NCBI GenBank assembly: GCA_035938215.1
Contig: DASZHC010000209.1
Coordinates: 1 to 15,977, forward strand
Direction of reading: 5' to 3'
DNA from: DASZHC01 sp035938215
GTDB taxonomy: Bacteria; Verrucomicrobiota; Verrucomicrobiia; Chthoniobacterales; JAFAMB01
Length of the DNA: 15,977 nt
In this document: one piece after another, positions 14,181-15,977 of the stretch
How positions within the stretch are numbered: position 1 is the stretch's first letter
Layout of the letters: each line of letters opens with the position of its first letter
Made by a program: the position numbers and the translations under genes
The notes under the pieces: model-generated
What the model was told of the DNA's origin: nothing
What the model saw: only the letters and a program-made list of their open reading frames with translations
Databases searched by the model: none

Positions 14181-15326
14181 TCAGCTCGGAACGCTACCAG
14201 TCGCCACACTTTGTGCGCGGACGCGCCGACGTGGGGGCCGGTGCAAAGTTCCTGCGCTCGCGGGTGCGGGCCTATGTAAAGTTCCTCCACCCGAGCGCGC
14301 AGGTAGGTCTCTTCTCGGAGAAGATCCGGTGGTCTCTCGAGGAAGCCGCGCCAAAATTTTGATCGGTTTTGTCTGGCAGATGCTCCAGTAGCAATGAATC
14401 CGGCTCTCAAATTGCCTTGGTTTTTCCGCGTAAATTCGGCGAACCATCTGGTATGCCTCCGTCTGAAGCTTGCGCCTCCGGCGATCAAGAGATTCAATTA
14501 AAACGCGCCTTATGTCGGCTGCTACCTGAGTTTCCGAAGCATCGTAGGGTTCATTCAAGAGGCGACCGCGCAAAACAGCCAGATCATGATCGTCACCGAG
14601 TTTATCGGTCGATTGATCGATTTCTTCGAGCAATGTTTCCAGCAATTCCGGCCATATCGGCCGAAACAGGCGCAGCTGATATCCCAGCGCCTTCGTATTC
14701 TTCCGTAAAGCATGCCATGTCTCGTCGCCGGCGTTTTCCTTGCCTAGACTTTCCAGCTGGCCGATGATCTCCATTCCCTGCCGATAGGTTCGCCGCAGGC
14801 CACGCCCAACAAACGCTTCCCACTCATTTTGTCGTTCAAACGAAAATCCATCGAACCAATGCGCCGCGCTACGGGCTGCTCCATGCAGATGCTCCTTCAG
14901 CTGTTTCAGAGTATCCTCGGGAAGCTCCTCGACGGCTTCCTGCTCGATCCTGCTTCGGACTTGATGAACAAAGTCCAACCTAACTTCCTGCTGGACCGCG
15001 GAAATCTTCGAACCGGTTCGAGTTTTGCCCTTAACGAACTTTTTCAGCGCTTCAACCAGAGCCTGCGAATCGCGAACCGCCGCGAGAGATCGACCGGTGT
15101 CGCGGAATAAGAGGTTTTCGTTGCGCCTGGTTTCGTCAGGAATTGAGCCGCGGGCGAGTCTCAGGAGGGCTCGCAAAGATTTGAGGTCTTTACGAGCCGC
15201 GTGAATTGATTCCGCGCTCGGATGCGGTTTCTCCGCCAAGGATTCTACGACCCGTTCAATGCGCTCCCGTGCGATGCGCGGGATTTCGCTCGCAAAAGAC
15301 CTTTCGATCTCAAACTTGAATGCCAT
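14181..15326 (-). CDS. CHAD domain protein with repeat-derived C-terminal tail
   Basis: A 381-residue protein whose first roughly 320 residues form a CHAD domain, a helical bundle that binds inorganic polyphosphate through conserved histidine and basic residues. The landmarks are SIHAARKDLKSLRALLRLAR (about 40-59), TWHALRKNTKALGYQLRLFR in the second half of the bundle, and DDHDLAVLRGRLL. I start at ATG 15326 (MAFKFEIERS) because the frame upstream is repeat DNA with no protein character; the ribosome binding site is weak. The last 60 residues (after EKPRQFESRIHCYWSICQ) are an Arg/Pro/Ser-rich low-complexity tail with an 11-residue repeat GTLHRPAPASA-GTLHRP. This tail reads through the repeat region and has probably replaced the natural stop. 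CHAD proteins are often linked to polyphosphate granules. Confidence 0.75.
   Translation of the reverse strand: MAFKFEIERSFASEIPRIARERIERVVESLAEKPHPSAESIHAARKDLKSLRALLRLARGSIPDETRRNENLLFRDTGRSLAAVRDSQALVEALKKFVKGKTRTGSKISAVQQEVRLDFVHQVRSRIEQEAVEELPEDTLKQLKEHLHGAARSAAHWFDGFSFERQNEWEAFVGRGLRRTYRQGMEIIGQLESLGKENAGDETWHALRKNTKALGYQLRLFRPIWPELLETLLEEIDQSTDKLGDDHDLAVLRGRLLNEPYDASETQVAADIRRVLIESLDRRRRKLQTEAYQMVRRIYAEKPRQFESRIHCYWSICQTKPIKILARLPRETTGSSPRRDLPARSGGGTLHRPAPASAGTLHRPPRRRVRAQSVATGSVPS
14242..14286. repeat. 33-bp-period direct repeat in the CHAD tail
   Basis: TGCAAAGTTCCT (14242-14253) recurs as TGTAAAGTTCCT (14275-14286) with a GC-rich spacer, and CGAGCGCGCAGG follows. On the minus strand it encodes the repeated GTLHRP in the tail of the CHAD protein. 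Confidence 0.5.
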
Positions 15327-15499
15327 AGATGGCGACCCGGTTGCCCCTACGAATGAACTATCACAAAGATCATGCAAAGTGAAACGAAGCAAGCAGGAGG
15401 GACAATTAAAACTGAGCGGCACCGTTTGCCCTTCTGACGAAGCGTTTGGCGCGGTGGCTCGCAGATCCGTCCTGACCGGGCCGATCCCATGATGTTTTA

Positions 15500-15714
15500 G
15501 TGTACCGTTTCCTAAATCCCTTGGGCTTCGTTGCGTTGAAAAATGGGCCGCCGGCAAGGCGCGAGGAGGGCGCATCCCGCACCATTTTACGCTCCCGCAG
15601 ATCTGGTTCTCTGCCGCCGGTATCAAAATGGTGCGGGATGGGCGCTTCGCTCGCGCCTTGAAAAACAGCCAACTGACCTGCGGCGAAACCAAAGGGATTT
15701 AGGAGACGGTGCAC
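15500..15714. repeat. 215-bp imperfect palindromic element
   Basis: Two nested pairs of inverted arms. The outer arms are 15500-15524 (GTGTACCGTTTCCTAAATCC and so on) and 15689-15714, which match as inverted copies with two substitutions and one indel. The inner arms are 15555-15588 and 15625-15660; within them, 16 bases (CATCCCGCACCATTTT) pair perfectly. Between the arms, the GCGTTG-like and GCGGCG sections also pair weakly. The element could fold into one long hairpin or cruciform. It is intergenic between the CHAD gene and the group II intron-like sequence, and its right arm contains the 34-bp repeat also present at 10611. Confidence 0.6.
15652..15685 (+). repeat. 34-bp dispersed repeat, copy at 15.65 kb
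   Basis: The counterpart of 10611-10644, about 31 of 34 identical. It lies within the right half of the palindromic element, so the 10.6-kb copy looks like a partial copy of the same element. Confidence 0.6.
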
Positions 15715-15977
15715 TAGGGAGTGAGGTGAAGCCCAGAACGGAAGCCGACCCGGAAAGGGAGAGCGGCAACTCCGCGACCTGGCCTGCGGCGAGCACAGTG
15801 AGCGTAGGACAGGGGTGCATGGGGTGGGTGGAGATTGAATGGTCAGAAGTTGGAGCGACATGAATCAGGGATCACGATCCGGGGAAGGAGCGGCGTTCAT
15901 GGTCTGTGGAAGGCCCGAAGAACCGCGCCCGGAAGGTGACAGAGCCTTCGTAGTAGCGTTGAAGCGGGGTAATGCCC
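15715..15977 (+). mobile_element. group II intron 5' part, truncated by window end
   Basis: The last roughly 60 bases (about 15925-15977) read GAAGGTGACAGAGCC, then TTCGTAGTAGCGTTGAAG, then CGGGGTAATGCCC. The order CGTAGTAG, GA-rich, GGGTAA(C/T)GCCC is that of the domain III region of bacterial group II introns, as I remember it from Ll.LtrB (CGTAGTAG...GAAGGGTAACGCCC). Just before, ATGGTCTGTGGAAGGCCC resembles the domain II side of related introns. If this is right, the reverse transcriptase/maturase gene would begin just outside the window. The open frame at 15860 (MNQGSRSGEGAAF, 39 codons to the edge, GGAG four bases before the ATG) would be an over-read of intron RNA, not a separate gene. 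The 5' boundary is not determined; I see no GTGYG end, and only about 210 bases precede domain III, so the 5' end may be truncated. Confidence 0.5.

Noticed and set aside
14044..14391. 115-codon plus-strand open frame
   Set aside because: It consists of REP copy C and repeat DNA opposite the CHAD gene tail, with an Arg/Gly-rich composition and no family resemblance.
15860..15977. Open frame with GGAG and ATG running off the edge
   Set aside because: Domain II/III-like intron sequence overlaps it, so I think it is intron RNA read as protein. A real partial gene is not excluded.
1..15977. CRISPR array, prophage, toxin-antitoxin or defence island
   Set aside because: No regularly spaced direct repeats with unique spacers and no nuclease, integrase, capsid or antitoxin-like proteins were found among the frames.

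Overview
The window looks like a chromosomal segment of a moderately GC-rich, free-living bacterium. The closest fit is a soil-type member of Verrucomicrobiota, with Acidobacteriota as the alternative. That placement is a guess from the gene mix (amylosucrase, CHAD protein, Hsp20 beside Lon, tiny DUF3096 and DUF2147 proteins), the loose gene spacing and the many short palindromic intergenic repeats. No rRNA, tRNA or taxonomic marker gene is present to settle it.

Left part (1-5437): a winged-helix plus SAM methyltransferase protein, followed by a stop-bearing remnant of a SnoaL-like/ester-cyclase gene. Next come a secreted His/Tyr/Pro-rich protein and a 50-residue one-pass membrane protein. 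An AI-2E/PerM-family membrane protein on the minus strand is divergent from a two-gene plus-strand operon made of a YfcE/MJ0936-type metallophosphoesterase and a UbiE-like methyltransferase.

Centre (5438-8288): 1.2 kb without an intact gene. It holds two strong hairpins, an 18-bp direct repeat and decayed minus-strand fragments of a short-chain dehydrogenase and of a membrane protein. After it come a tandem rhodanese protein whose first domain lacks the catalytic cysteine, a repeat-rich gap, then a compact pair: a DUF3096 mini membrane protein and an exported DUF2147 protein.

Right part (8451-15326), mostly minus strand: a full-length GH13 amylosucrase, then an hsp20-lon pair in the order of a proteostasis operon. 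A small coiled-coil membrane protein is divergent from hsp20. Last is a CHAD-domain (polyphosphate-binding) protein whose C-terminal tail appears to be encoded by repeat DNA.

Right edge (15327-15977): a 215-bp imperfect palindrome directly followed by sequence resembling the domain II-III part of a group II intron, which runs off the window. The most notable non-genic signal is repeats: a REP-like family with three copies, two of them head-to-head; a second repeat shared between 10.6 kb and 15.65 kb; and a third stem-loop family found after two genes. No CRISPR array, phage, toxin-antitoxin or recognisable defence system is visible. Apart from the mobile and repeat elements, this is a fairly ordinary chromosomal region.
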